Assembly: GCF_025999835.1 (NCBI RefSeq)
Contig: NZ_AP025628.1
Location: 1,860,001 to 1,924,000 of the forward strand
Origin: Caldinitratiruptor microaerophilus
GTDB lineage: Bacteria > Bacillota > Sulfobacillia > Symbiobacteriales > ZC4RG38
Length of the DNA stretch: 64,000 nucleotides
Direction of reading: 5' to 3'
This document shows positions 16,671 through 25,681 of this stretch, piece after piece. Under the pieces are notes generated by a model, which was given only the letters and a program-made list of their open reading frames with translations, searched no databases and was not told the DNA's origin. Within the stretch, counting starts at the first letter, position 1, and the number at the start of each line of letters is the position of its first letter. The translations under genes were made by a program, and so were the position numbers.

Positions 16671-17312
16671 TTACGTCGAAGGGGGGCCGACATCCGGCCT
16701 GCACCGGATGATCCCCTCGTCCGTCACCACGGCGTCGACCCGCTGGTCGCCGGGGCCTGCGGGAACGGCGTCGACCACCTGGAAGGCATAGGCGTACCCG
16801 ACCCGGGGGACGCCGGGCGGCAGGCAGGGGAGGAAGCGGTCGTAGAAGCCGCCGCCCTGGCCCAGGCGAGCGCCGGTGCGGTCGAACGCGACCCCGGGCA
16901 CCACGGCGAGGTCGACCTCACCGGGTGTCACCCAGGGCGCGTCGGGGCGGGGCTCGAGCAGGCCCATCGGTCCCGGGACGAGGTCCGCCGGCCCGCTGTA
17001 GAGGTGCAACGCCAGCCCGCGGCCCCCCGACCCGTACACCGGCGCCGGCCCGGGAGGCACCGCCCCCTGCCAGCGCACGACCCGGGGCAGGACCACGCGC
17101 TTGCCGTCCCCCAGCGCCCGGGCGATCACGTCCCGGGTTTCCGCCTCGCCCCGCACGGCGACGTAGAGGAGGACCGTGCGGGCACGGGCGAACTCGGGCA
17201 TCGCCAGGAGGTGCGCCTGGATGGCCGCATCGCGCCGGCGCCGCTCGTCCGCGGCGAGGGCCCCGCGCCGCTCCCGCAGGGCCCTCCGCAAGGCTGCCTT
17301 CTCCTCCCGCAT
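16671..17312 (-). CDS. 5-formyltetrahydrofolate cyclo-ligase
   Basis: Converts 5-formyl-THF to 5,10-methenyl-THF with ATP. The protein starts REEKAALRRALRERRGAL as in the family (YgfA/MthfS), has the conserved block LAVVPGVAFDRTGARLGQGGGFYDRFL that contains the ATP/substrate loop, and VDAVVTDEGII near the C-terminus. Length 213. It follows the ASCH-domain gene with only eight bases between, so they form an operon with the upstream biotin carboxylase. Confidence 0.93.
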   Translation of the reverse strand: MREEKAALRRALRERRGALAADERRRRDAAIQAHLLAMPEFARARTVLLYVAVRGEAETRDVIARALGDGKRVVLPRVVRWQGAVPPGPAPVYGSGGRGLALHLYSGPADLVPGPMGLLEPRPDAPWVTPGEVDLAVVPGVAFDRTGARLGQGGGFYDRFLPCLPPGVPRVGYAYAFQVVDAVPAGPGDQRVDAVVTDEGIIRCRPDVGPPST

Positions 17313-17320
17313 CGCCCGGG

Positions 17321-17671
17321 TCAGTCCGCGATCTCGGAGAACCGGACCAGCGACACGATGGTGTCGAGGTCGATCGGCGTGTTCTGATAGATCTGGCGCA
17401 GGAAGTCGACCACGTCCTGGGGGGTCCGCATCTCGGGGTTCTCGCTCTGGATCTCCTCGAGGGTGAGGTCGCGGATCGGCTTGACCGTCACCCGGTCGAT
17501 GACCGCGGTGAAGACCTTCTTCCGTTTCTTATACCGGTCCCCGTAGGTCACGAGGACCACGTCGCCCTCCTGGTACTTGTCCCGCTTGTCGCCCACGCGG
17601 ATGGTGCAGGTCTTGTCGCGGCTCACCAGGAACCCGTGGTATACGGACGAGTAGAAGTTCAGAGCCTTCAC
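17321..17671 (-). CDS. ASCH-domain protein
   Basis: 116-residue protein with an ASCH/PUA-like beta-barrel pattern: KALNFYSSVYHGFLVSRDKTCTIRVGDKRDKYQEGDVVLVTYGDRYKKRKKVFTAVIDRV is the core (about residues 2-62), followed by a helical tail with TLEEIQSENPEMRTPQDVVDFL. ASCH domains bind RNA or modified nucleosides; the exact role is unknown. GTG 17671 is preceded by AAAGGAGGGGG; longer frames to 17923 are shadows of accC. It is AT-richer in codon choice than its neighbours, consistent with Lys/Tyr/Ile content. Confidence 0.85.
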   Translation of the reverse strand: MKALNFYSSVYHGFLVSRDKTCTIRVGDKRDKYQEGDVVLVTYGDRYKKRKKVFTAVIDRVTVKPIRDLTLEEIQSENPEMRTPQDVVDFLRQIYQNTPIDLDTIVSLVRFSEIAD

Positions 17672-17753
17672 CGGGTTCCCCCTCCTTTCGCTCCGGCCGA
17701 CGTGCCGCGGCACCGTTCTCTTCGCCCGCCTGACCGCACGGTCCTGCGCCGGG

Positions 17754-19103
17754 TCACTTGAGCTGCAGGAACTGCTCCAGCCACTCGGTGTGGAAGCGGC
17801 CCTCGCGGAACTCCGGCGAGGCCAGGATGCGCTGGTGCAGGGGGATGCTGGTCCGGATCCCCTCGATGCGGAACTCGCCCAGCGCCCGCTCCATCCGGGC
17901 GATCGCCTCGGACCGGTCTTCACCCCAGACGATGAGCTTGCCCACCAGCGAGTCGTAGTGCGGCATCACCTTGAAGCCCGGGTACAGCATCCCGTCGACC
18001 CGCGTCCACGGCCCGCCCGGGGGCTCGTAGGCCGTGACGGTCCCGGTGGACGGGAGCAGCCGGTTGTCGGGGTCCTCGGCGGTGATCCGGCACTCGATGG
18101 CCGCGCCGCGCAGCTGCACGTCCTCCTGGGATAGCCGGAGCCGCTGGCCGGCCGCGACGCGGATCTGCTCCTTGACGAGGTCGACCGAGGTGATCATCTC
18201 GGTGACCGGATGCTCGACCTGGATCCGGGTGTTCATCTCGATGAAGTAGAACTGCCCGGTACTTTCGTCGTAAAGGAACTCGACCGTGCCGGCGTTCGAG
18301 TACCCCACCGCCCGCGCCGCGGCCACCCCCGCCTGGCGGATCCGCTCCCGCACTTCGGGCGAGAGGGTGGGCGCCGGCGCCTCCTCGAGGATCTTCTGCC
18401 GCCGCCGCTGCAGCGAGCACTCGCGCTCGCCCAGGTGGATGATGTTGCCGTGGGCGTCGCCGAGCACCTGGACCTCGATGTGCCGCGCGACCTCGACGTA
18501 CTTCTCGATGTAGACGTCGGTGGTACCGAAGGCCGCACCGGCCTCGCTGGCGGCCCGCTCCATCGCCTGCGCCAGTTCTTCGGCGCTGCGGGCGATGCGG
18601 ATCCCCCGCCCCCCGCCGCCCCCCGCCGCCTTGACGAGCACCGGGAAGCCGATCTGGCGGGCGACGGCCAGGGCGTCGTCCACCGACCTCACCGTCCCCT
18701 CCGACCCCGGCACCACCGGCACGCCCGCCTTGCGCATGAGCTCACGGGCCTGGTTCTTGTCCCCCATCTGCCGGATGGCGTCGGGCCGCGGGCCGATGAA
18801 CGTGAGGCCCCACTTCTCGCAGGCCTCCGCGAAGAACGCGTTCTCCGCGAGGAACCCGTAGCCGGGGTGCACGGCGTCCGCGCCGGTGGCCTGGGCGGCG
18901 GTGATGATGGCCGGCACGCTCAGGTAGCTCTCCCGGGAGGGAGCGGGGCCGATGTACTGCGCCTCGTCGGCAAGCTTCACGTGCAGCGCGTCGCGGTCGG
19001 CCTCCGAATAGACGGCCACCGTGCGAATCCCCAGCTCGCGGCAGGCCCGGATCACCCGCACGGCGATCTCGCCACGGTTGGCCACGAGGACCTTCTGGAA
19101 CAC
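17754..19103 (-). CDS. accC: Biotin carboxylase subunit of an acyl-CoA carboxylase (AccC-like)
   Basis: ATP-grasp enzyme that carboxylates biotin on the BCCP. Features: FQKVLVANRGEIAVRVIRACRELG at the N-terminus, HPGYGFLAEN, the glycine loop KAAGGGGGRGIRIA, HIEVQVLGD, and EMNTRIQVEHPVTE with catalytic residues. Length 449. Its partners, BCCP (22682) and carboxyltransferase (23237), are on the same strand but separated by otsA and an MFS gene. No other biotin carboxylase is visible, so this probably completes the propionyl-CoA or acetyl-CoA carboxylase; which substrate cannot be told from the sequence. Confidence 0.95.
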   Translation of the reverse strand: MFQKVLVANRGEIAVRVIRACRELGIRTVAVYSEADRDALHVKLADEAQYIGPAPSRESYLSVPAIITAAQATGADAVHPGYGFLAENAFFAEACEKWGLTFIGPRPDAIRQMGDKNQARELMRKAGVPVVPGSEGTVRSVDDALAVARQIGFPVLVKAAGGGGGRGIRIARSAEELAQAMERAASEAGAAFGTTDVYIEKYVEVARHIEVQVLGDAHGNIIHLGERECSLQRRRQKILEEAPAPTLSPEVRERIRQAGVAAARAVGYSNAGTVEFLYDESTGQFYFIEMNTRIQVEHPVTEMITSVDLVKEQIRVAAGQRLRLSQEDVQLRGAAIECRITAEDPDNRLLPSTGTVTAYEPPGGPWTRVDGMLYPGFKVMPHYDSLVGKLIVWGEDRSEAIARMERALGEFRIEGIRTSIPLHQRILASPEFREGRFHTEWLEQFLQLK

Positions 19104-19141
19104 GTCTCATCCTCCTGCGCCGGCGCGGATCTCCCCGCGGC

Positions 19142-19354
19142 CTACCAGCCACGCCGCAGGGGCTGAAGCCTCGACAGGTGCTGCTGCATGCGGCCGGCCA
19201 CCGCCCAGTTGCCTGCGCCGGCCGCCGGTCCGGCCACGGGTCGGACCGAACGAATGGCCACGCGGCCCGGCTCGGTGTCCAGCACCGCCGCCACGGCGGC
19301 CGTGATGGCCACGAGCACGGGCAGGGGGACACCGGCCACCGTCTCCTCGTGCAT
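19142..19354 (-). CDS. Small hydrophobic-start protein encoded next to biotin carboxylase
   Basis: 70 residues, MHEETVAGVPLPVLVAITAAVAAVLD then RVAIRSVRP and NWAVAGRMQQHLSRL. The hydrophobic helix followed by an arginine-rich RSVRP and a W-x(2)-AGR motif recalls small proteins that lie beside acyl-CoA carboxylase/decarboxylase subunits in Bacillota. I infer an accessory or assembly role like the small subunits of those complexes. Strong ribosome site (GGAGGGG, four bases from ATG) and position 38 bases before accC support a real gene. Confidence 0.6.
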   Translation of the reverse strand: MHEETVAGVPLPVLVAITAAVAAVLDTEPGRVAIRSVRPVAGPAAGAGNWAVAGRMQQHLSRLQPLRRGW

Positions 19355-19415
19355 GCGACCCCTCCAGCGCGGATCCCTGCCGCTCCCCGTGTCTACGCGT
19401 CTAATTAAAGCACGG

Positions 19416-19441
19416 GCAGGCCCCCCCAGGGAAGGGCCTGC
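19416..19441 (-). terminator. Hairpin between otsA and the small accC-linked gene
   Basis: Perfect eight-base-pair stem (GCAGGCCC / GGGCCTGC) with a ten-base loop, then CCGTGCTTTAATT on the minus strand. It lies 40 bases past the otsA stop. The T-tract is delayed, so it is a possible rather than strong intrinsic terminator. Confidence 0.5.
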
Positions 19442-19483
19442 TTACGATTTGCTGTTAACACTAGATGATAGAGAACTCCGGCA

Positions 19484-20941
19484 TCACCCGGCGGCGTGCA
19501 AGGTGGCCGTCCCCGGCTCACCGACCCGCAGCAGCGAGCGCACCTGGTCCCACCACCAGCGCAGGTCGTGCTCGCGCACACGCCGCCGGAGCGCCTCCAT
19601 GCGCCGCCCCTTCTCGGCCGGGTCCATCGCGAGGGCACGGAAGATCCCGGCCGCCAGGTCGTTCACCTCGTAGGGGTTGGCCAGCACCGCTTCCGGGAGC
19701 TGGGCCGCCGCCCCGGCGAAGGGGCTCAGCACCAGCACCCCGGCCCCGTCGACCCGGGACGCGACGTACTCCTTGGCGACCAGGTTCAGCCCGTCCCGGA
19801 GCGGGGTGACCAGGGCCGCGTCGGCCGCCAGGTAGTGCGCCACGAGTTCCTCCCGGGAGAAGGGCCGTACCACGTAGCGCACCGGAACCTGCCAGCCGTC
19901 GCCGTGGAGGCCGTTCAGCCGCCCGACCGCCTCCTCCACGCGCCGCCGCACCTCCTGGTACTCGGGCACCTCCGAGCGGCTCGGCACCCCGACCTGGATG
20001 AAGGTGACCTTGCCGCGGTACTCCGGGTGCGCGTCGAGGAACGCGCCGAACGCCGCCAGGCGCTCGGGGATCCCCTTCGTGTAGTCCAGCCGGTCCACCC
20101 CCAGCAGGATGTGGGGGGTACCGAGGGCGGCGCGGATGGCCTCGGCCCGCCGCCGGACGGCAGGCCGGCGGGCCGTCCCGTCGAAGGCGTCCCAGTCGAC
20201 CCCGATCGGCAGCACCTGCACGCGAATGACCCGGCCCTGGTACAGGACGGCGCCCTGTTCCTCGTCCACCTCGGCCCCCGGGAGGGCCCGCACCGTCCTC
20301 AGGAAGTTGCGGGCATAGTCGGCGGTGTGGAAGCCGATGGCGTCGCTGCCCAGGAGTCCGGCCAGAATGTCCCGGGCCCAGGGCAGGACGAGGAACGCCT
20401 CGGGTGGCGGGAACGGGATGTGCCAGAAGAAGGCGATCGGGACATCGGGCCGCGCTTCGCGCACGAAGGCCGGCACGAGGGTCAGGTGGTAGTCGTGCAC
20501 CCAGACGAGCCGGCCGGGGGCCGCGTTCTCGAGCGCCGCCCGGGCGAAGCGGCGATTCACGGCGCGGTACGCTTCCCAGTGCTCCGCCCGGACCACCGCG
20601 CGGCCGACGAAGAGGTGGGACAGCGGCCAGAGGCACGAGTTGGCGAAGCCGTGGTAGTAGCCCCGGTACTCCGCCGCCGTGAGGAGCACCTCGTGGATCC
20701 GGTAACGCGGCGCCTCCCGCGGAACGGCCAGGTTCACAGGCAGTTCGCCGGGCGCTGCCGTCCGACCACCCCAGCCGATCCACACGCCGCCTTCGGCCAG
20801 GAGCACGGGCTCGACCGCGGTCACGAGTCCGCCGACGGCCCGGCGCAGTTCCGCTCCGCCCGGCGCCGGCCGAATGGTGTACGGGAGGCGGTTGGCCACC
20901 ACCACGACTCCTGACGGCGCCGGACCCGTGCTGTGTTCCAC
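19484..20941 (-). CDS. otsA: Alpha,alpha-trehalose-6-phosphate synthase (OtsA)
   Basis: GT20 glycosyltransferase that joins UDP-glucose (or another NDP-glucose) and glucose-6-phosphate. N-terminal loop [37 protein letters not shown]; catalytic core [43 protein letters not shown] and [18 protein letters not shown] are all present. The upstream frame to 21169 is non-coding shadow; GTG 20941 follows AAGGGGGGGG and gives 485 residues. No trehalose-phosphatase (otsB) lies nearby. Confidence 0.94.
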   Translation of the reverse strand: MEHSTGPAPSGVVVVANRLPYTIRPAPGGAELRRAVGGLVTAVEPVLLAEGGVWIGWGGRTAAPGELPVNLAVPREAPRYRIHEVLLTAAEYRGYYHGFANSCLWPLSHLFVGRAVVRAEHWEAYRAVNRRFARAALENAAPGRLVWVHDYHLTLVPAFVREARPDVPIAFFWHIPFPPPEAFLVLPWARDILAGLLGSDAIGFHTADYARNFLRTVRALPGAEVDEEQGAVLYQGRVIRVQVLPIGVDWDAFDGTARRPAVRRRAEAIRAALGTPHILLGVDRLDYTKGIPERLAAFGAFLDAHPEYRGKVTFIQVGVPSRSEVPEYQEVRRRVEEAVGRLNGLHGDGWQVPVRYVVRPFSREELVAHYLAADAALVTPLRDGLNLVAKEYVASRVDGAGVLVLSPFAGAAAQLPEAVLANPYEVNDLAAGIFRALAMDPAEKGRRMEALRRRVREHDLRWWWDQVRSLLRVGEPGTATLHAAG

Positions 20942-21032
20942 CGAGCGACCCCCCCCTTCACAGCGGCGACGGGTGCGCAGGCATCCCGGATGTTCCACCT
21001 GCCTGCTGCTCATTCTACCACATCCAGCAACA

Positions 21033-21070
21033 GCCAACAACCCATGCAAACTCCGTAAGGTTGTTGGCTT
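21033..21070. repeat. Inverted repeat between MFS gene and otsA
   Basis: Perfect 11-base arms AGCCAACAACC and GGTTGTTGGCT around a 16-base loop. It lies after the MFS stop (21162) and about 90 bases before the otsA start, in DNA richer in A and T than the genes. Could be a terminator without T-run or an operator for otsA. Confidence 0.5.
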
Positions 21071-21161
21071 GGCGCGGGATGCCGGAAAGTCCGTGAGGGC
21101 CGAGGACGGCGAAGGGCCCGTCCACTGGACAGGCCCTGACCGGAAACCATGGCAGCGACGG

Positions 21162-22616
21162 TTAACCACGAGCTTCTCCCCGCCGCCCGTCGCCCTCGGT
21201 GTCCGGGCGGAGCAACGAAAGGAGTGCGCCGGCGGCCGCCAGGCCCACCGCCACCAGGACGGTGGCGCGGAAGGCGGCCAGGAACGCCCCGCCCGGGTCC
21301 GCCCCTGCGGCCAAGAGCCGCCCCCGGAGGAAGGCGAAGAGGCTTCCTGCCAGCGCCACGCCTGTCACCATGCCAACGTTGCGGGCTGCTGCCAGCAGGC
21401 CGGAGGCGACGCCCTGCCGGTCGCGAGGCGCCGCGCCGAGGATCGCGCTGTTGTTCGGCGCCGTGAAGAGGCCGGAGCCGAGTCCGACGAGCCCCAGACG
21501 GGCCATGAGATCGCCGGGAGAGGTCTGGATTCCGGCCCGGGCCATGAGCCACAGGCCGGCCCCCAGCGCCGCCATCCCCGCGGTGGCCGGCAGGCGGGAG
21601 CCGACCCGGTCCGAAAGCCAGCCGCTGGCGGCCGCCACGGCCACCATCGCCACGGGCTGGGCGGTCATGACGGCCCCCGCCTGCTGCGGGCTGAGGCCGC
21701 GCAGCCCCTGCAGGTAGAACGGGAGCAGGAAGGTCAACATGAAGACCACCGTGTACTGGAGATACGCCGCGGCCACCCCGCCGGCGAACGCGGGCCGGCC
21801 CAGGAGCCACAGCGGCATCATGGGGTCGGCTGCCCGGCGCTCCTGCACCACGAAGAGCGCGAGCAGAAGACCTCCGCCGGCGAGCAGGACGGTGACCGCG
21901 GGGCTGCGCCAGCCCCACGTCTCCCCGCGGCTGAGCGCCAGCAAGATGGCCGTGAGGCCGGCCGCCAGGAGCCCCGCCCCGGGCAGGTCGAACCGCTGGC
22001 GGACCCTCCGGCCGCCGTCCTTCAGCACGGCCAGGGCGAGCAGGCCGCCCGCCGCCGATACCGGCACGCCCACCAGGAACACCCAGTGCCAGCCGAACCG
22101 CCCGGCGATCCAGCCGCCCAGGCTCGGCCCGACGGTGAGCCCGGCGTAGGTCAGGGTCGCCTGCAGGCCGAGCGCCCGACCCCGCTCGGCCGCGGGGAAG
22201 CTGGTCGCGATGAGGGCGGGGGCGATCGCCATGAGCATCGACGCCCCCACTCCCTGCAGGGCGCGCGCGGCGACCAGCGCGCCGAGGTCCGGGGCAAGGC
22301 CGGAGAGGAGAGAGCCAGCCCCGAACACGGCGTACCCGGCGCTGTAAACGCCCTTGTACCCCCACATGTCGCCGAGGCGGCCGAACGCCAGCAGGAGGGA
22401 GGAGATCGCGAGCAGGTAGGCGGTCACGACCCAGCTCACGTCCCCGATGGTCGCCCCGTAGTGACGCTGGATCAGGGGGATGGCGATGTTGACCACGCTG
22501 CCGTCGAGGGCGGACATGAAGGTGCCGACCCCGACGACGCCGAGGACGAACCACTTCTCGCCCGCGCCGGCCGGCCGCCGGGCCGCCGGATCACCGGGCG
22601 CCGGTGTCTCCCGCAC
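21162..22616 (-). CDS. MFS multidrug efflux transporter, DHA2 (14-TM) type
   Basis: 484-residue polytopic protein with about 14 hydrophobic segments. Motif D1 of the EmrB/QacA family is seen in SALDGSVVNIAIPLIQ, motif A in GRLGDMWGYKGVY, motif C in LTYAGLTVGPSLGGWIAGRFGWHWVFLVGVP. Proton-driven drug export is the family function; the true substrate is unknown. It lies 65 bases downstream of the BCCP gene on the same strand and may be the last gene of the methylmalonyl-CoA operon, though no functional link is evident. Confidence 0.9.
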   Translation of the reverse strand: MRETPAPGDPAARRPAGAGEKWFVLGVVGVGTFMSALDGSVVNIAIPLIQRHYGATIGDVSWVVTAYLLAISSLLLAFGRLGDMWGYKGVYSAGYAVFGAGSLLSGLAPDLGALVAARALQGVGASMLMAIAPALIATSFPAAERGRALGLQATLTYAGLTVGPSLGGWIAGRFGWHWVFLVGVPVSAAGGLLALAVLKDGGRRVRQRFDLPGAGLLAAGLTAILLALSRGETWGWRSPAVTVLLAGGGLLLALFVVQERRAADPMMPLWLLGRPAFAGGVAAAYLQYTVVFMLTFLLPFYLQGLRGLSPQQAGAVMTAQPVAMVAVAAASGWLSDRVGSRLPATAGMAALGAGLWLMARAGIQTSPGDLMARLGLVGLGSGLFTAPNNSAILGAAPRDRQGVASGLLAAARNVGMVTGVALAGSLFAFLRGRLLAAGADPGGAFLAAFRATVLVAVGLAAAGALLSLLRPDTEGDGRRGEARG

Positions 22617-22681
22617 GCTGCCGCGCCTCCTCCCGCGTCCCCGTGGGGGCGGGACCGGGCCGGCCGCCCGCGGCGCAGCGG

Positions 22682-23170
22682 TCAGCCGATCACCACGAGG
22701 GCATCGCCCAGCCCGACGGTGACACCCTTCTCCACCAGGATCTCCCGGACGGTGCCGTCGCGCGGCGCTGTGATGTCGTTCTCCATCTTCATCGCCTCGA
22801 GCACGGCGACCACGTCGCCGGCCCGGACGGCCTGGCCCACCTGGCAGCGCACCGCCACGATGGTCCCGGGCAGGGGCGCGCGCACGACCTCTCCGCCGGC
22901 GGTGGGTTCCCGGGAGGGGGCCCGCCGGGGCTCGGCCGGAGCGGCTTGCGCCGCGGGCGACGGGGCCGGCACCGGGTGGACGGGCGGCGGAGCGGGGGGC
23001 GGGGCGGGTGGCGCCGGCGGTGCGGCCTGGGGAGCAGGGGACTGGGGGAGAGCCGCCGGCCAGGCCGGCGCGGCGGCGGGCACCGCCGCAGGGTTCGCCG
23101 CGGCGCCGACCTCCTCCACCTCAACCAGGTACGTGACCCCGCCGATCGTGACGCGGAACTTGCGGGTCAT
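22682..23170 (-). CDS. Biotin carboxyl carrier protein (BCCP) of acyl-CoA carboxylase
   Basis: 162 residues: an N-terminal segment KFRVTIGGVTYLVEVEEV as in oxaloacetate/propionyl-CoA carboxylase carriers, a long Ala/Pro linker (about residues 25-88), then a biotinyl domain APLPGTIVAVRCQVGQAVRAGDVVAVLEAMKMENDITAP with biotin on the Lys of EAMKMEN. Located just after the carboxyltransferase gene with 66 bases between. It would swing between AccC (17754) and the carboxyltransferase (23237). Confidence 0.94.
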   Translation of the reverse strand: MTRKFRVTIGGVTYLVEVEEVGAAANPAAVPAAAPAWPAALPQSPAPQAAPPAPPAPPPAPPPVHPVPAPSPAAQAAPAEPRRAPSREPTAGGEVVRAPLPGTIVAVRCQVGQAVRAGDVVAVLEAMKMENDITAPRDGTVREILVEKGVTVGLGDALVVIG

Positions 23171-23236
23171 GCTGGGCGATCCCTCGCTTGATCGTTCGAA
23201 CTGACGACAGGGCCCGGTGCGCCGCCCACTCCGGCG

Positions 23237-24784
23237 TCAGACGGGGAAGTTCCCGTGCTTGCGGGCGGGCCGCGACTCCCGCTTGGTTCCCAGCGCCGCC
23301 AGCGCCCGGGCGAGCACAGGGCGGGTGGCCTGCGGCTCGATCACCGCCTCCACGTAGCCCCGGGCGGCGGCCATGTAGGGGGTGTTGAAGCGCTCCCGGT
23401 AGGCGGCGGTCCACTCCCGCAGGGCCCGGGCCGGATCCCCCTCGTCCGGGGACGGCTTGAAGAGGATGCGCGCCGCGCCGTCGGCGCCCATCACGGCGAT
23501 CTCCGCCGTGGGCCAGGCCACCGTGAAGTCGGCCCCCAGCGACTGCGAGCACATCGCCAGGTAGGCACCGCCGTACGCCTTGCGCAGGACCACGGTGAGC
23601 TTGGGGACGGTCGCCTCGGAGTACGCGTACAGGAGCTTCGCCCCGTGCCGGATGATCCCGCCGTGCTCCTGCGCCGTCCCCGGCAGGTAGCCGGGGGTGT
23701 CGACGAAGGTGATGAGCGGGATGTTGAACGCGTCACAGAACCGGATGAACCGGGCCGCCTTGTCGGAGGCATTAATGTCGATGGTCCCGGCCAGCACCCG
23801 GGGCTGGTTGGCCACGATGCCCACCGTGCGCCCGCCCAGCCGGCCGAAGCCGACCACCATGTTCATCGCCCACTGGGGCTGGACCTCGAAGAAGTCGCCG
23901 CCGTCCAGGACGGGCCGGATCACGTCGCGGACGTCGTAGGGCTTGTTCGGGTCGACCGGCACCACGTCGGCCAGAGCCGACTCCTCCCGGTCGACCGGGT
24001 CGCCGGTGTCCAGGGCCGGCGGGTCCTCCATGTTGTTGGAGGGCAGGAAGCTGAGGAGGCGGCGCACCAGGGCCAGCGTGGACGGCTCGTCCGCCGCCGA
24101 GAAGTGCGCCACCCCCGACCGGGTCATGTGTGCGGCGGCCCCGCCAAGGGCCTCGAAGGTCACGTCCTCGCCGGTGACGGACTTGATCACCTCCGGCCCC
24201 GTGATGAACATGTACGAACCGCCCTCGACCATGAAGACGAAGTCCGTGAGGCCGGGGGAGTACACGGCGCCGCCGGCGCACGGCCCCATGATGACGGACA
24301 GCTGCGGGATCACCCCGGAGGCCAGGGTGTTGCGGTAGAAGATCTTCCCGTACCCGTTCAGGGCGTCGACGCCCTCCTGGATGCGGGCGCCGCCCGAATC
24401 GTTGATGCCGACGAAGGGTGCGCCGGCCTTGAGGGCCATCTCGAGCACCTTCACGATCTTGTCCGCGTGCTTCTCGCCCAGGCTCCCGCCCTGCACGGTG
24501 AAGTCCTGCGAGTAGGCGAACACCGTGCGGCCGTCCACCAGCCCCCAGCCGGTGACCACGCCGTCGGCCGGGATCTCCTTGCGGTCGAGGCCGAACTCGG
24601 TGCCGCGGTGCTTGACGAAGAGGTCGATCTCCGTGAACGTGCCCGGGTCGAACAAGAGCTCCAGCCGCTCACGGGCGGTGAGCTTGCCCTGTTCCCGGCG
24701 TTTCTGGATGGCCTTCTCCCCGCCCCCCTGCCGGAGGCGCTCCGTTTCCTCCCGCAGGCGGCGGATCTTTTCCTGCATGCTCAA
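23237..24784 (-). CDS. Acyl-CoA carboxylase carboxyltransferase subunit (PccB/MmdA type)
   Basis: Transfers carboxyl from biotin to an acyl-CoA, most likely propionyl-CoA. 515 residues with the two crotonase-like halves: GKLTARERLELLFDPGTF at the N-terminus, GGSLGEKHADKI, the oxyanion-hole segments GINDSGGARIQEGVDAL and MGPCAGGAVYSPGLTDF, then FVDTPGYLPGTAQEHGGIIRHGAKLLYAY and YGGAYLAMCS in the second half. It overlaps the epimerase gene by four bases (ATGA). Lack of membrane partners (OadB/MmdB) argues for carboxylation rather than a sodium-pump decarboxylase. Confidence 0.94.
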   Translation of the reverse strand: MSMQEKIRRLREETERLRQGGGEKAIQKRREQGKLTARERLELLFDPGTFTEIDLFVKHRGTEFGLDRKEIPADGVVTGWGLVDGRTVFAYSQDFTVQGGSLGEKHADKIVKVLEMALKAGAPFVGINDSGGARIQEGVDALNGYGKIFYRNTLASGVIPQLSVIMGPCAGGAVYSPGLTDFVFMVEGGSYMFITGPEVIKSVTGEDVTFEALGGAAAHMTRSGVAHFSAADEPSTLALVRRLLSFLPSNNMEDPPALDTGDPVDREESALADVVPVDPNKPYDVRDVIRPVLDGGDFFEVQPQWAMNMVVGFGRLGGRTVGIVANQPRVLAGTIDINASDKAARFIRFCDAFNIPLITFVDTPGYLPGTAQEHGGIIRHGAKLLYAYSEATVPKLTVVLRKAYGGAYLAMCSQSLGADFTVAWPTAEIAVMGADGAARILFKPSPDEGDPARALREWTAAYRERFNTPYMAAARGYVEAVIEPQATRPVLARALAALGTKRESRPARKHGNFPV

Positions 24785-25197
24785 CGACGATCCTCCCGCG
24801 GCTTCTCTACCAGCTCCACGAGCACCCCGTAGGCGGAGCGGGGGTGGGCGAACACCACCCGGGTCCCACCCGCCCCCGGGCGCGGCTCGTCCGACAGGAA
24901 CTCCAATCCGGCGGCCCGGCCCCGGGCCATGGCCTCCTCGATGTCATCCACCGCGAAGGCCACGTGGTGGATGCCCTCCCCGCGCTTCTCGATCGAGCGG
25001 GCCACCGGCCCGGCCGGGTCGGTCGACTGCAGCAGCTCGATGTGCGTCTCCCCGGCCGCGAAGAAGGCGGTGCGCACCTTCTCCGTGGGCACCTCCTCGA
25101 TCCGCTCCAGGTGGAGGCCGAGGGCATCCCGCCACACCCGGATCGCCGCCTCCAGGTCCCGGACGGCGATGCCCAGGTGATCCACTTTCTCGATCAT
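24781..25197 (-). CDS. mce: Methylmalonyl-CoA epimerase
   Basis: Interconverts (S)- and (R)-methylmalonyl-CoA. Vicinal-oxygen-chelate protein of 138 residues starting EKVDHLGIAVRDLEAAIRVW with the first metal His, HIELLQST with the second metal ligand, EGIHHVAFAVDDI, and a C-terminal SAYGVLVELVEK carrying the final Glu. It sits between the mutase small subunit (28 bases) and carboxyltransferase (overlap), the standard methylmalonyl pathway order. Confidence 0.95.
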   Translation of the reverse strand: MIEKVDHLGIAVRDLEAAIRVWRDALGLHLERIEEVPTEKVRTAFFAAGETHIELLQSTDPAGPVARSIEKRGEGIHHVAFAVDDIEEAMARGRAAGLEFLSDEPRPGAGGTRVVFAHPRSAYGVLVELVEKPREDRR

Positions 25198-25225
25198 AGC
25201 AGACCTCTCCCGTTGGCACCAGCTA

Positions 25226-25651
25226 CTAGGAACTGACCGCAGCCGACCGGGACGCGTACCACCGGCGCACGAACTCGATGGCGACCGAGGTCGGGGTGCC
25301 GGGGGTGAAGATCTCGGCGATGCCGGCGGCCTTCAGCCGGGGGATGTCGTCGTGGGGGATCACGCCCCCGCCGATCACCAGGACGTCGCCGAGCCCTCGC
25401 GCCCGGAGGGCCTCCACCACGCGTGGGAACAGGGTGTTGTGCGCCCCGGAGAGGCTGGAGAGGGCGACGACGTCGACGTCCTCCTGCAGGGCCGCCTCGG
25501 CGATCTGCTCCGGGCTCTGGCGCAAGCCGGAGTAGACCACCTCGAAGCCGGCGTCGCGGAACGCCCGCGCGATCACCTTGGCGCCCCGGTCGTGGCCGTC
25601 GAGGCCTGGCTTGGCGACCAACACGCGGATGCGGGGGGTCGTGGCGTCCAT
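25226..25651 (-). CDS. Methylmalonyl-CoA mutase, B12-binding small subunit
   Basis: Cobalamin-binding chain of 141 residues. [18 protein letters not shown] contains the DxHxxG motif whose His replaces the benzimidazole ligand of cobalamin; [12 protein letters not shown] and [13 protein letters not shown] complete the B12 fold. It pairs with the large subunit at 25682, 30 bases upstream; such split mutases occur in many Bacillota and archaea. Confidence 0.94.
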   Translation of the reverse strand: MDATTPRIRVLVAKPGLDGHDRGAKVIARAFRDAGFEVVYSGLRQSPEQIAEAALQEDVDVVALSSLSGAHNTLFPRVVEALRARGLGDVLVIGGGVIPHDDIPRLKAAGIAEIFTPGTPTSVAIEFVRRWYASRSAAVSS

Positions 25652-25681
25652 GGGTGCTGGCCCCTTTCGGTGCGAGTCGTC

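Noticed and set aside
20874-23204. 776-residue plus-strand open frame
   Set aside because: Antisense to the MFS and BCCP genes, no recognisable domain.
23237-24784. Sodium-pumping methylmalonyl-CoA decarboxylase alpha subunit
   Set aside because: Sequence alone fits, but no membrane OadB/MmdB-like subunit is in the window and a biotin carboxylase is, so carboxylation is the better reading.
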